DNA of 16,785 bases from JADJWR01 sp964610575 (lineage in GTDB: Bacteria > Pseudomonadota > Gammaproteobacteria > Burkholderiales > Burkholderiaceae_F): NCBI GenBank assembly GCA_964610575.1, contig CAZSYX010000071.1:1-16785 (forward strand). Direction: 5' to 3'. Numbering within the stretch: position 1 is the stretch's first letter; every line of letters starts with the position of its first letter. The notes below the pieces were generated by a model. That model was not told where the DNA came from and did not search any database. It saw nothing but the letters and a program-made list of their open reading frames with translations. Made by a program: the position numbers and the translations under genes. Of the stretch, positions 7,400 to 14,517 are shown piece after piece.

Positions 7400-8223
7400 T
7401 TGCCGGCCACGGTCTCGCTCTCGACCACCAGGTCCAGCACGTACAAGGCCGACGGCTTGCCGGCAGGCGCAGGCTTGCGCTCGTAGCGGTCGATGCGCAG
7501 CACGTTGCGCACGCCGGGGGTATGCGTGTAGCCCTCGATGAGCCCGGTGAACGGCCGCCAGGGTCCCGGCTGGCCCTTGCGCAGGCCCTTCTCGTCGAAG
7601 CGCACTTCGCGCACCTGAAGGCAGCTGCCCATTGCGCCCGATGGCAGCTTGCAGTCCACCGTGTGCGCCGCGACCTCCAGGAAGAGACGCTTCGGCGCTC
7701 CGTACAGGCTGCGCAAAGTCGGCTGCCCGCTGAAGGTCAGGACCTGCTGCGACGCCGTCGACAGGCGCAGGCTCGGCGGCGCGCCGCGTGTCAGCTCCAC
7801 GCCCAGCGGCTGCTCCAGCGCGGCCGAAAGCGCCGAGTCAGCCGCCATCAACGCCGGCTCGCAGGCCTTCATCGTCGCCGCCAGTCGGCCGATCGCCAGC
7901 TCCGTTCGCGGACTGAGTCGCCAGCGGCCGTTCATCTGGTTGCAGGCGCCCCGGATGCTCAGGCGCGCGTCGATGAAGCTCATTTCGATCGGGTGACCCG
8001 CCGGCAGCATTGCGTCGATCGGCCGGCCGGCGGCGTCGCTGGCCGACTGCAGGGTCCAGTGATGATCCTGCAGCGCCCTGACCACCGCCGCGTCGGCCGT
8101 GCGGCGCGGCGGCGATGCCTGCGCCGCGGCGTCACCCCCCTGCGCGATGGCCAGCGCGCCAACGCACAAGGCTGCGGCAAGAACAAAGGCGCCGGGGTGC
8201 CTGAAACTGGGCTCGTCGATCAT
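7396..8223 (-). CDS. Secreted META-domain + DUF4377 protein
   Basis: A 275-residue exported protein. Residues 1-35 look like a signal peptide (hydrophobic at about 12-28, cleavage near DAAAQA). Residues about 50-165 form a META/HslJ-like domain: W56 in HHWTLQS, GACNQMNG (92-99) and ATMKAC (116-121) are its three landmarks. Residues about 180-270 resemble DUF4377: FLEV, CLQVREVRFDE, W222, LIEGYTHTPG (228-237) and a final YVLDLVVE strand. META + DUF4377 is a known pairing in periplasmic proteins of unknown function; E. coli HslJ is heat-induced and linked to novobiocin resistance. The open frame extends upstream, but ATG 8223 has GGAGAG seven bases before it and begins the signal peptide. Its TGA overlaps the GTG of the MscS gene, so the two form one transcript. 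Cys at 94, 121, 191 and 201 could form disulfides. Confidence 0.8.
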   Translation of the reverse strand: MIDEPSFRHPGAFVLAAALCVGALAIAQGGDAAAQASPPRRTADAAVVRALQDHHWTLQSASDAAGRPIDAMLPAGHPIEMSFIDARLSIRGACNQMNGRWRLSPRTELAIGRLAATMKACEPALMAADSALSAALEQPLGVELTRGAPPSLRLSTASQQVLTFSGQPTLRSLYGAPKRLFLEVAAHTVDCKLPSGAMGSCLQVREVRFDEKGLRKGQPGPWRPFTGLIEGYTHTPGVRNVLRIDRYERKPAPAGKPSALYVLDLVVESETVAGK

Positions 8224-8467
8224 CTCTGGGCTCTCCGCAATTCGTTGCCTTTCCTGGATCGTCGGCAGGCGGGGCGCCGCGCCCGCCGAAGCCGCTGCCC
8301 GGCGCATGGCACGGAACGGCATGGTAATGCCGGCAAGGCCCGGCGCAACGTCATGGCGCGCGTCCCGCAAAGCGCGCCACTGTCGCGCCGCCACGGGATG
8401 CAGCGACTCTCGGGCATACTGCGCGGTCGCGGCCGCACCCCTATTCCCGTCGCATTTCGATCGGTCC
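8224..8467. promoter_or_regulatory. Divergent intergenic region, presumed promoters
   Basis: This 244-base gap separates the minus-strand META gene from the plus-strand permease, so both promoters should lie here. On the minus strand GGAGAG (8231-8236) is the META ribosome binding site. On the plus strand CATACT (8415-8420) is the best -10-like hexamer, with no matching -35. No regulator site is recognised. Confidence 0.4.
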
Positions 8468-9511
8468 ATGGACAGACTTCGCGCCCTGGTGTACGGCACG
8501 GTGCTGCTGCTCGTCGTCGGCTGGGTCCTCCATGTCGGCAAGGCGATTTTCGTGCCGGCGGTGCTCGGCGCCGTGATCGTCTACGTCGTCGTCGGCTTGG
8601 CCCATGCGCTGGGCCGGCTGCCCGGAGTGGGGCCCGCGCTGCCGCTGCAGCTGCGCTACCTGTTCTCGATCGCGGCGATCGGCCTGGTCGGCTTCCTGTT
8701 CACGTATCTGGTGATGGCCAACAAGGAGCGCGCGCTGGCGCTGGCGCCGCAGTATCAGCAGTCGCTGCTGGCGGCGATCCAGCGCGTGGCAGTGCACTTC
8801 GGCTTCGAGACCGAGCCGACCTGGGCGACGTTGCGCCAGGACCTGCTGGCGCAGATCGACCTGCAACGCCTGCTCGGCTCGCTGCTGGCGTCGGTCGGCT
8901 CGATCGTCCTGACGCTGGTCGTCGTGCTCCTGTACGCCACCTTCCTGCTGCTCGAGCGGCGCACGTTCGAGGCCAAGCTGGCCAACCTGTCGGACGACCC
9001 CGCGCGAGTGGCCCGCATCCGCCAGGTCATCGAGGCGATCAACCGGCGCATCGGCTCGTACCTGGCGCTGAAGACGCTGATCAGCCTGCTGCTCGGCCTG
9101 GTGAGCTACGGCGTGATGCGGCTGTTCGGGCTGGAGTTCGCCGCGCTGTGGGCGGTGCTGACAGGCTTCCTGAACTTCGTGCCCTACGTCGGCTCGGTGC
9201 TCGGCGTGGTCCTTCCGGTGCTGATGACGCTCGTGCAGTTCGAGGAGCTCGGCTTGGTCCTGACGATGCTGCTGTCGCTGACGACGGTGCAGTTCGTCAT
9301 CGGCAACTTCCTCGATCCCTACGTGATGGGCAACTCGCTGAACCTCAGCCCTTTTGCCATTCTCATCAGCCTGGCGGTGTGGTCGGAGCTGTGGGGCGTG
9401 CCCGGGGCGTTCCTGGCAGTGCCGATCACCGCGATCCTGACGATCGTGTTCTCGGAGTTCCCGGGCACGCGGCCGATCGCCGTGCTGCTGTCCAGGAGCG
9501 GGCGGCTCTGA
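8468..9511 (+). CDS. AI-2E family permease (PerM/TqsA/YdiK-type)
   Basis: A 347-residue inner-membrane protein with the typical layout of the AI-2E transporter family: paired helices near the N-terminus (about 7-44), a third at 66-83, a soluble stretch (about 84-140), then a helical block at 140-163 and 200-335. Family landmarks are RIGSYLALKT (194-203), GFLNFVPYVGS (233-243), FLDPYVMGNSLNLSP (281-295) and ELWGVPGAFLAVPITA (307-322). Members export varied small molecules (AI-2 for TqsA) or act as Na+/H+ antiporters; substrate cannot be deduced, and no quorum-sensing gene is nearby. ATG 8468 starts just before the first helix; the frame is open further upstream but that part looks noncoding and lies opposite the META leader. 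It converges with the PLDc_N/SHOCT gene. Confidence 0.85.
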   Translation: MDRLRALVYGTVLLLVVGWVLHVGKAIFVPAVLGAVIVYVVVGLAHALGRLPGVGPALPLQLRYLFSIAAIGLVGFLFTYLVMANKERALALAPQYQQSLLAAIQRVAVHFGFETEPTWATLRQDLLAQIDLQRLLGSLLASVGSIVLTLVVVLLYATFLLLERRTFEAKLANLSDDPARVARIRQVIEAINRRIGSYLALKTLISLLLGLVSYGVMRLFGLEFAALWAVLTGFLNFVPYVGSVLGVVLPVLMTLVQFEELGLVLTMLLSLTTVQFVIGNFLDPYVMGNSLNLSPFAILISLAVWSELWGVPGAFLAVPITAILTIVFSEFPGTRPIAVLLSRSGRL

Positions 9512-9564
9512 GCCGGCGCCTGCCGTGGGCGGGCCGCTCGCGGCCGCAGTCGTGCCGGGACGGC
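9512..9564. terminator. Convergent gap with GC inverted repeat
   Basis: The 53-base gap between two convergent genes holds GGCCGC (9532-9537) facing GCGGCC (9540-9545), with outer GCCGT and ACGGC arms. No U-run is present. A role as a shared terminator is inferred mainly from position. Confidence 0.25.
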
Positions 9565-9942
9565 TCAGGACAGGGCCTTGGCCTTCAGCTTGTCGAACTC
9601 CGCCTGGCTGATCGTGCCGGCGTCGAGCAGCGCCTTCGCCTCGGCGATCTCGGCCACCGGCGACCTGCCGGCCACGCCCTTGATGTAGGCCTCGGTATCG
9701 CTCCTGGCGCGCTGCATGCCGGCGCGCTGCCGCGCCGCCATGCCGCTGCCACGGACGATGATGTAGATGAGCGCGGTCAGCACCGGCAGGAAGATCAGCC
9801 CGATCGCCCACAGCACCTTCGAGCCGCCGCCGAGCTGGTCGTCACGGAACAGATCGACGACGATCTGGAACATGACGATCAGATAGGCGACGAAGAAGAA
9901 GGTCGAGATCATCAGCAAGACCATGTCCCAGAAGTTGCTCAT
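9565..9942 (-). CDS. Small membrane protein, PLDc_N-like + SHOCT
   Basis: A 125-residue protein. Two hydrophobic helices (about 7-29 and 43-64) separated by a short polar turn resemble the PLDc_N domain, the membrane anchor otherwise found at the N-terminus of cardiolipin synthases; no phospholipase catalytic motif (HxKxxxxD) follows. Residues about 97-124 (EIAEAKALLDAGTISQAEF) form a SHOCT domain, a short C-terminal oligomerisation module. The pair is common in small bacterial membrane proteins of unknown role. ATG 9942 is well supported by GGAGAG six bases upstream. It stands alone, convergent with the permease and divergent from the YfcC gene. Confidence 0.8.
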   Translation of the reverse strand: MSNFWDMVLLMISTFFFVAYLIVMFQIVVDLFRDDQLGGGSKVLWAIGLIFLPVLTALIYIIVRGSGMAARQRAGMQRARSDTEAYIKGVAGRSPVAEIAEAKALLDAGTISQAEFDKLKAKALS

Positions 9943-10172
9943 CTCGTTCTCTCCGTTTATCGGGTGATTCGGTGCCGGTGTCGCGCCGCATTGCGCGCCC
10001 GCGGCGCAGGCGCGGCACGCAGTCTACCCGCGGAGCCGAACCGCGCAATCGCGCCGGCCTGGGGCACGGCGCCTGGTGCCCGGAATGTCGCCGCGGCGCG
10101 GACCTGGCGGCGACAATGTCGAATGTTGTTCGTGCTGAACGACGCCGTGCCCGCCAAAGCTGAACTCCGCCC
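9943..10172. promoter_or_regulatory. Divergent intergenic region, presumed promoters
   Basis: 230 bases between the minus-strand PLDc_N/SHOCT gene and the plus-strand YfcC gene. GGAGAG (9949-9954, minus strand) is the ribosome binding site of the former. Several GC-rich inverted repeats occur (for example TGCGC and GCGCA near 9990-10010), but no clear promoter hexamers or operator. A 63-codon plus-strand frame here is not convincing as a gene. Confidence 0.35.
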
Positions 10173-11762
10173 ATGAGCGATCCTGTCAAGAGCGAAGTCG
10201 ACACCGCCGCCGAGTCACCGAGGCCGCGCTTCCGTTTCCCCGGCGCCGTGGCCACGCTGGCCATCGTCACCGTGCTGGTGTGGCTGGCCGCGCTGTTCAT
10301 TCCTCCCGGCGCCTACCTTGTCGACGGCGACGGCGCGCCGGTCCCGGGGACCTACACGCGCATCGAGTCGCCGCTGACGCCGGCCGAGCGCGTGCAGCAG
10401 TTGATCCTGGCGCCGATCAACGGCGTGTACGGACTGCGAAGCCCGGACACCGAGTTCGTCGACACCGAGATCGTGGGGCGCGTGTTCGGCCAGATCGGCA
10501 TCATTGTCTTCATCATGGCTATCGGCGCCTTCATTTCGGTGAGCTTCGCCACGCGCGCGCTCGAGGTGGCGGTGGCCGCACTGGCGAACCGGTTGCGCGA
10601 CAGGAGCTGGCTGCTGATCGCTGCCGTGATGGTGCTGCTCTCGGCGCTCGGCTCGACGATGGGCCTCTCGATCGAGACGCTGGGCTTCTACGCGCTGTTC
10701 CTGCCGCTGATGAAGGCGCTGGGCTACGACCGCCTGGTCACCGCGTCCATGATCATCCTCGGCGATCTGGTCGGCCTGATGGCGGCGACCGTGAATCCGT
10801 TTTCGATCGGCGTGGCCGCCAACGAGACCGGCGTGTCGATCGGCGACGGGATCGGGCTGCGCCTGCTGCTGTGGGTGGTGCTGACGGCGATGGCCGTGGC
10901 CTGGGTGCTGCGCTACGCCGCGCGGGTGCGCCGCGATCCGGCGGCGTCGCTGGTTGAAGCGGATGCCGACGACGATGTCACGGGCGGGGGCGTTGACCAT
11001 GCAGCGGCGGCGGCCGGTGCCACGGCGCAGGCACGCCTGACAGGTGTCCAGAAATGGGTGCTGGCGATCACCGCGGCGGCCTTCGGCCTGATGATCTTCT
11101 CGGTGATCCCGTGGTCGGCCGTGGTCGGCGGGCGGGCCGCGCCCGCCGACTACTACGGCACCCACGAGGTCGCCGGCGTCGAGCCGTTCTGGTTCGAGCT
11201 GAACTGGTGGTTCCCGGAACTGTCGATGCTGTTCATCCTGGCTTCGGTGCTGGTGGGCTTCGTCGCCAGGATGGGTGAGAAGGAGACGGTGCGGCTGATC
11301 TCCGCCGGCGCCGCCGACATGATGGGCCCGGCGATGGTGGTGCTGCTGGCCGGCGGCGTGTCGGCCATCATGAACAACACGCAGACCATGGCCACCATCC
11401 TGCAATCGATGGAGCAGCTGGTCAGCGGCGCCTCCGCCGGGGTGTTCACCCTGCTCGCCGTGCTGCTCAACGTGCCGCTGGCGATGCTGATCCCGTCGAG
11501 TTCGGGGCACGGCGCGCTGGCGATGCCGCTGCTGGCGCCGCTGGCCGACTTTGCCGGGGTCAGCCGCGCCACCACGATCACCGCCTGGATCACGGGGCAC
11601 GGGCTGGCGCTGATGTTCTCGCCGACCAGCGTCGTGCTGGTCGGCGGCCTGGCGATCGCCAGGGTCGGCTACGACAGGTACCTGCGCTTCGCATGGCCTT
11701 TGCTGCTGGCGCTGTTCGCGGTGTCGACGGCGATCGTCGCCGCCGTGGCGGGCCTCGGGTGA
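10173..11762 (+). CDS. YfcC-family (DcuC superfamily) carrier
   Basis: A 529-residue inner-membrane secondary carrier with about 12 helices. It matches the YfcC group: GSTMGLSIETLGFY (160-173) and ATVNPFSIGVA (205-215) form the first conserved half, and LIPSSSGHGALAMPLLAPLA (439-458), FSPTSVVLVGG (482-492) and YDRYLRFAWPLL (500-511) the second. Relatives carry C4-dicarboxylates or basic amino acids; the substrate is not predictable here. A non-conserved Ala/Asp-rich loop (about 255-290) links the halves, and a periplasmic loop at 312-348 is Trp/Tyr-rich. Where many relatives have two acidic residues before TLxFY, this one has Ile-Glu. The start is firm: an in-frame TGA ends at 10163 and ATG 10173 is the first start after it. 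There is no clear ribosome binding site. Confidence 0.85.
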   Translation: MSDPVKSEVDTAAESPRPRFRFPGAVATLAIVTVLVWLAALFIPPGAYLVDGDGAPVPGTYTRIESPLTPAERVQQLILAPINGVYGLRSPDTEFVDTEIVGRVFGQIGIIVFIMAIGAFISVSFATRALEVAVAALANRLRDRSWLLIAAVMVLLSALGSTMGLSIETLGFYALFLPLMKALGYDRLVTASMIILGDLVGLMAATVNPFSIGVAANETGVSIGDGIGLRLLLWVVLTAMAVAWVLRYAARVRRDPAASLVEADADDDVTGGGVDHAAAAAGATAQARLTGVQKWVLAITAAAFGLMIFSVIPWSAVVGGRAAPADYYGTHEVAGVEPFWFELNWWFPELSMLFILASVLVGFVARMGEKETVRLISAGAADMMGPAMVVLLAGGVSAIMNNTQTMATILQSMEQLVSGASAGVFTLLAVLLNVPLAMLIPSSSGHGALAMPLLAPLADFAGVSRATTITAWITGHGLALMFSPTSVVLVGGLAIARVGYDRYLRFAWPLLLALFAVSTAIVAAVAGLG

Positions 11763-11790
11763 CGGCTTTCACCGCGCAGCGCCGGCCCCG

Positions 11791-11822
11791 GCGGCCGCGA
11801 GTGGCCGCGCGGTCGCGGCCGC
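11791..11822. terminator. Hairpin downstream of the YfcC gene
   Basis: GCGGCCGCGA (11791-11800) pairs perfectly with TCGCGGCCGC (11813-11822) across a 12-base loop, 29 bases after the YfcC stop and 54 before the SulP start. No U-run follows. It may end the YfcC transcript or attenuate read-through into the SulP gene. Confidence 0.4.
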
Positions 11823-11876
11823 GGCAGAATCGCTGAATCCCCGGATCTTGTACGCAGGCGGCGAGCAGCGATCATC

Positions 11877-13604
11877 GTGTCCTCGAACCCCGACATCCCA
11901 GAGGGCGAATCGCTGCTGGCGCGCATCGCTCCTGGGCTCGCCGCCTTGCTGCGCTACCGGCGCGAAGACCTGCCGCATGACCTCGCGGCCGGCCTATCGG
12001 TCGCCGCCGTCACGGTGCCGGCCAGCATCGCTCACGCACAGCTCGCCGGCTTCGACCCCGTGGTCGGCCTGCACACGAGCGTGCTGCCGCTGGTCGCCTA
12101 TGCGGTGTTCGGCACCTCGCGCCAGCTGATCGTCGGCACGGGCGCACCCGCAGCGGCGATCATCGCGTCCGCTCTGGCGCCGCTGGCGGCCGGCGATGCG
12201 GCGCTTTACCAGTCGCTTGCCGTGGTGCTGTGCGTCTTCGTCGGCCTGCTGTGCATCGGCGCCCGCTTTCTGCGGCTCGGCGCGCTGGCGGACTTCCTGT
12301 CGCGGCCGATCCTGGTCGGCTTCATGAACGGCGTGGCGCTGAGCATCGTGCTGGGGCAGCTCGGCGCGCTGTTCGGCTTCGGCATCGAAGCGGGCGGCAT
12401 CCTGCCGCGGCTCATCGAGTTCGTGCAGCGGCTGCCGCAGGCGCACGCGCCGACGCTGGCGATTGGCCTGGCCAGCCTCGGGCTGCTGCTCGCCTGGCCG
12501 CGCGCATGGTCACGCGTTCCGGCGGCGCTGGTTGCGCTGCTCGTGGCCGCGGCTGCGGTGCACTGGCTCGGGCTGGAGCAGGCCGGCGTGCGCACGATAG
12601 GCCAGGTGCCCACCGGCCTGCCGACACCGCAATGGCCCACCGTGCCCACGGAGCTTCTGCCCACGCTGCTGGCCGAGGCCGCCGGCCTGGCGCTGGTCAG
12701 CTACTCGACGATGATGCTGGCGGCGCGCAGCTTCGCCGACCGCAACCGCTACGAGGTCGATGCCGATCGCGAACTGGCGGCGCTGGGGGCGGCGAATGTC
12801 GCAGCGGCGCTGTCGCAGGGCTTCGCCGTCACCGGCACGAGTTCGCGCACCGCGGTCGCCGAGGCGGCGGGCGGCCGCACGCAGGTGACCGGCCTGGTCT
12901 GCGCGGCAGCACTGACATTGCTGCTGCTCTATTTCACCGGGCCGCTTCGCTTCGTGCCCTCGGCCGCGATTGCCGCGGTGCTGGTCGGCGCGGGGCTCAA
13001 GCTCATCGACCTGCGCGAGCTGAAGGCGATCCTGCGCATCGATCCGCAGGAGTTCTGGCTGTCGATCATCGCGACCATCGGTGTCGTCGTTTTCGGCCCG
13101 ATCAACGCGATCCTGCTGGTGATCGTGCTGGCGCTGCTGCGCTTCGTGCGGCTGAAGTCGCGCCCGACGGTAGAGACGCTGGGCAGCACGCCGGAGATCC
13201 CGGGCTTTGTCGCGCTCGAGCAGTACGCCCAGGCGCGGGCCGAGCCGGGGCTCGTGCTGTTCCGCTTCAACGGCCCGATCGTGTTCTTCAGCGCCGCCTA
13301 CTTCAAACGCGAGGCGCTGAAGGCGGCCGCCGGCGCCGATGTGCGCTGGTTCGTCATCGACATGCTGCCGGTCAGCCTGGTCGACACGACCGGGCTGTAC
13401 GCGCTGCGCGACACCTTCGAACTGCTGCACGAGCGCGGCATCGTGGTCGGCATCGCACGACGCGAGCCGGAGTGGATGCGCCGGGCCGTCGAGCGCGGCT
13501 TCGCCGACCGCCGCTCCGAGTTGCGCTTCTTTCCGACGCTGCGCCAGGCCGCGCAGGCCTACGCGGAGGAAGTACGCAGACAGCCGCCGCCCGCGGCCTC
13601 GTAG
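11877..13604 (+). CDS. SulP (SLC26) anion transporter with STAS domain
   Basis: A 575-residue transporter. The membrane domain (about 35-425) has the SulP opening VPASIAHAQLAGFDPVVGLH (47-66) and the later motif GTSSRTAVAEAAGGRTQVTG (320-339). The cytoplasmic STAS domain covers about 440-565, with VIDMLPVSLVDTTGLYAL (493-510) as the strand-loop-helix equivalent to the nucleotide-binding or phosphorylation loop of anti-sigma antagonists. Relatives move sulfate, bicarbonate or dicarboxylates with Na+ or H+. The ion cannot be assigned: there is no cysteine-biosynthesis gene or carbonic anhydrase nearby. The GTG start at 11877 lies 23 residues before the conserved LPHDLAAG segment; no ATG fits better, and the ribosome binding site is weak. 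It ends 21 bases before the convergent basic-protein gene. Confidence 0.88.
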   Translation: MSSNPDIPEGESLLARIAPGLAALLRYRREDLPHDLAAGLSVAAVTVPASIAHAQLAGFDPVVGLHTSVLPLVAYAVFGTSRQLIVGTGAPAAAIIASALAPLAAGDAALYQSLAVVLCVFVGLLCIGARFLRLGALADFLSRPILVGFMNGVALSIVLGQLGALFGFGIEAGGILPRLIEFVQRLPQAHAPTLAIGLASLGLLLAWPRAWSRVPAALVALLVAAAAVHWLGLEQAGVRTIGQVPTGLPTPQWPTVPTELLPTLLAEAAGLALVSYSTMMLAARSFADRNRYEVDADRELAALGAANVAAALSQGFAVTGTSSRTAVAEAAGGRTQVTGLVCAAALTLLLLYFTGPLRFVPSAAIAAVLVGAGLKLIDLRELKAILRIDPQEFWLSIIATIGVVVFGPINAILLVIVLALLRFVRLKSRPTVETLGSTPEIPGFVALEQYAQARAEPGLVLFRFNGPIVFFSAAYFKREALKAAAGADVRWFVIDMLPVSLVDTTGLYALRDTFELLHERGIVVGIARREPEWMRRAVERGFADRRSELRFFPTLRQAAQAYAEEVRRQPPPAAS

Positions 13605-13605
13605 G

Positions 13606-13618
13606 CGGCGGGTCGCCG
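13606..13618. terminator. Short hairpin between convergent genes
   Basis: CGGCG-GGT-CGCCG forms a 5-bp stem in the 21-base gap between the SulP stop and the basic-protein stop. Too short for confidence. Confidence 0.2.
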
Positions 13619-13625
13619 GCGCCGT

Positions 13626-14165
13626 TCAGCCGCGGCGCGAGTCGCGCTTCGCCTGGTGACGGGCGTTGCGCGCCCGCACGTGTGCGGCCCGCAACTTGCG
13701 CTTCAGCTGCACAGCGGCCGCGGGGCCGCCCTGCGCTTTGCGGGCGCGCGGCTGCGCGGCCGCCTTCGGGCCGCCGGCCTTCGGTCCCTTCGCCGGGGCC
13801 GTGCGCTTGCGCACCAGCGCCGCCTTCACGGCGGCCTTCAGTTCGGCCACGCGCCGCGCGGCATTGAGGCGCTCGAGCTTCGCGACAAAGCGCGCCAGCG
13901 TCTCGTCGAAGAGCCGCGCCTTCTTCTCGGCCACCGCGATCGCCGTGAACTGCCTGCCGGCCTTGGCGCCGGTGCTGGCGCGGTTCGCGAGCTTCAGCTG
14001 CCGCGCGCGGTCCTGGTTCTTGTCACGCAGGCGCCGCGTGCGCTCGATCTTCAGCTTCAACTGCGCGGGCGTCCAGGCGACTTCCTTGCCGGCGAAGCTG
14101 AGCGCCACCAGCGCAGATTCGGACTCGGTGCACCACCTGCGCGCGGTCGCCAGTGAGTAGACCAT
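13626..14165 (-). CDS. Basic helical protein with Ala/Lys/Arg-rich tail, unknown function
   Basis: A 179-residue soluble protein I cannot assign to a characterised family. Residues 1-30 are mildly hydrophobic with one Cys at 12. Residues about 33-118 are predicted helical with heptad-like spacing and alternating charge (LKLKIERTRRLRDKNQDRAR at 37-56), suggesting a coiled coil. Residues about 119-179 are Lys/Arg/Ala/Pro/Gly-rich (RKRTAPAKGPKAGGPKAAA, 119-137) and strongly positive, like the tails of bacterial histone-H1-like or nucleic-acid-binding proteins. No enzyme motif or membrane segment is visible. The start is strong: AAGGAG six bases upstream of ATG. The gene probably uses its own promoter, lying in the decayed frame upstream. 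DNA or RNA binding is a guess from charge alone. Confidence 0.72.
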   Translation of the reverse strand: MVYSLATARRWCTESESALVALSFAGKEVAWTPAQLKLKIERTRRLRDKNQDRARQLKLANRASTGAKAGRQFTAIAVAEKKARLFDETLARFVAKLERLNAARRVAELKAAVKAALVRKRTAPAKGPKAGGPKAAAQPRARKAQGGPAAAVQLKRKLRAAHVRARNARHQAKRDSRRG

Positions 14166-14171
14166 CGTGTT

Positions 14172-14177
14172 CTCCTT
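14172..14177 (-). promoter_or_regulatory. Strong ribosome binding site for the basic protein
   Basis: AAGGAG on the minus strand, six bases before ATG at 14165, is the best Shine-Dalgarno match in the window and fixes the start. Confidence 0.7.
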
Positions 14178-14232
14178 GTTCGTGGGTCGTCGGGGATCGG
14201 ACCGTCGCGGCTTGCACCGGCGGCACTTTGCT

Positions 14233-14430
14233 TCACTTCGGCGTGCGCATCAGCCAGTTCGGCGTGGGCTCGGCGATCTTGTGCAGCCGGTTGCGATCGG
14301 TGTGGCGAGACAGCTCGTCGCGGCCGAGGATCTGCAGCAACGTGATTTGCCCGTATGACCAGTTGCCGTCGTCGTGGATGTCGACCTTGAATCAGCGGCG
14401 CTAGCGGTGGATGCGGTTTCCCGGCCCGTC
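14233..14430 (-). pseudogene. Decayed C-terminal gene remnant
   Basis: Reading the minus strand to the stop at 14233 gives a 52-codon tail with non-random composition: FKVDIHDDGNWSYGQ, then GRDEL, HTDRNRL and EPTPNW. It looks like the last strands of a beta-barrel and, from memory, resembles the end of small proteins with an FABP/lipocalin-like (heme-binding) barrel. The frame is interrupted by TGA at 14392-14394 and TAG at 14401-14403. Upstream of these it continues with FDGPGNRIHR, which could be the preceding strand. There is no start codon or ribosome binding site, and the space up to the pepA stop is too short for a whole domain. I read it as a decaying fragment; the left limit is firm, the right limit (14430) approximate. 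Confidence 0.55.
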
Positions 14431-14446
14431 GAAGCTGACAGCACTC

Positions 14447-14484
14447 GACCGCGCAGCCGCCCGTTGCGGCCGCTGCAGGCGGTC
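14447..14484 (-). terminator. Candidate pepA terminator hairpin
   Basis: GACCGCGCAGC (14447-14457) pairs with GCTGCAGGCGGTC (14472-14484), forming an 11-bp stem with a 2-base bulge and a 14-base loop, starting 34 bases downstream of the pepA stop. No U-run follows on the minus strand. Confidence 0.4.
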
Positions 14485-14517
14485 GGAGCAACACGCCGGA
14501 ACCGTATCGCCTGCGTC

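Noticed and set aside
9972..10163. 63-codon plus-strand frame before the YfcC gene
   Set aside because: Arg-rich, no ribosome binding site, lies in the promoter region; useful only because its stop fixes the YfcC start.
7102..10176. 1024-codon plus-strand frame across the META gene, permease and PLDc_N/SHOCT gene
   Set aside because: Crosses several well-supported genes on both strands and encodes Arg/Ala/His-rich text without domains.
10215..11600. 461-codon minus-strand frame opposite the YfcC gene
   Set aside because: His/Gln/Arg-rich mirror of a membrane protein, no family features.
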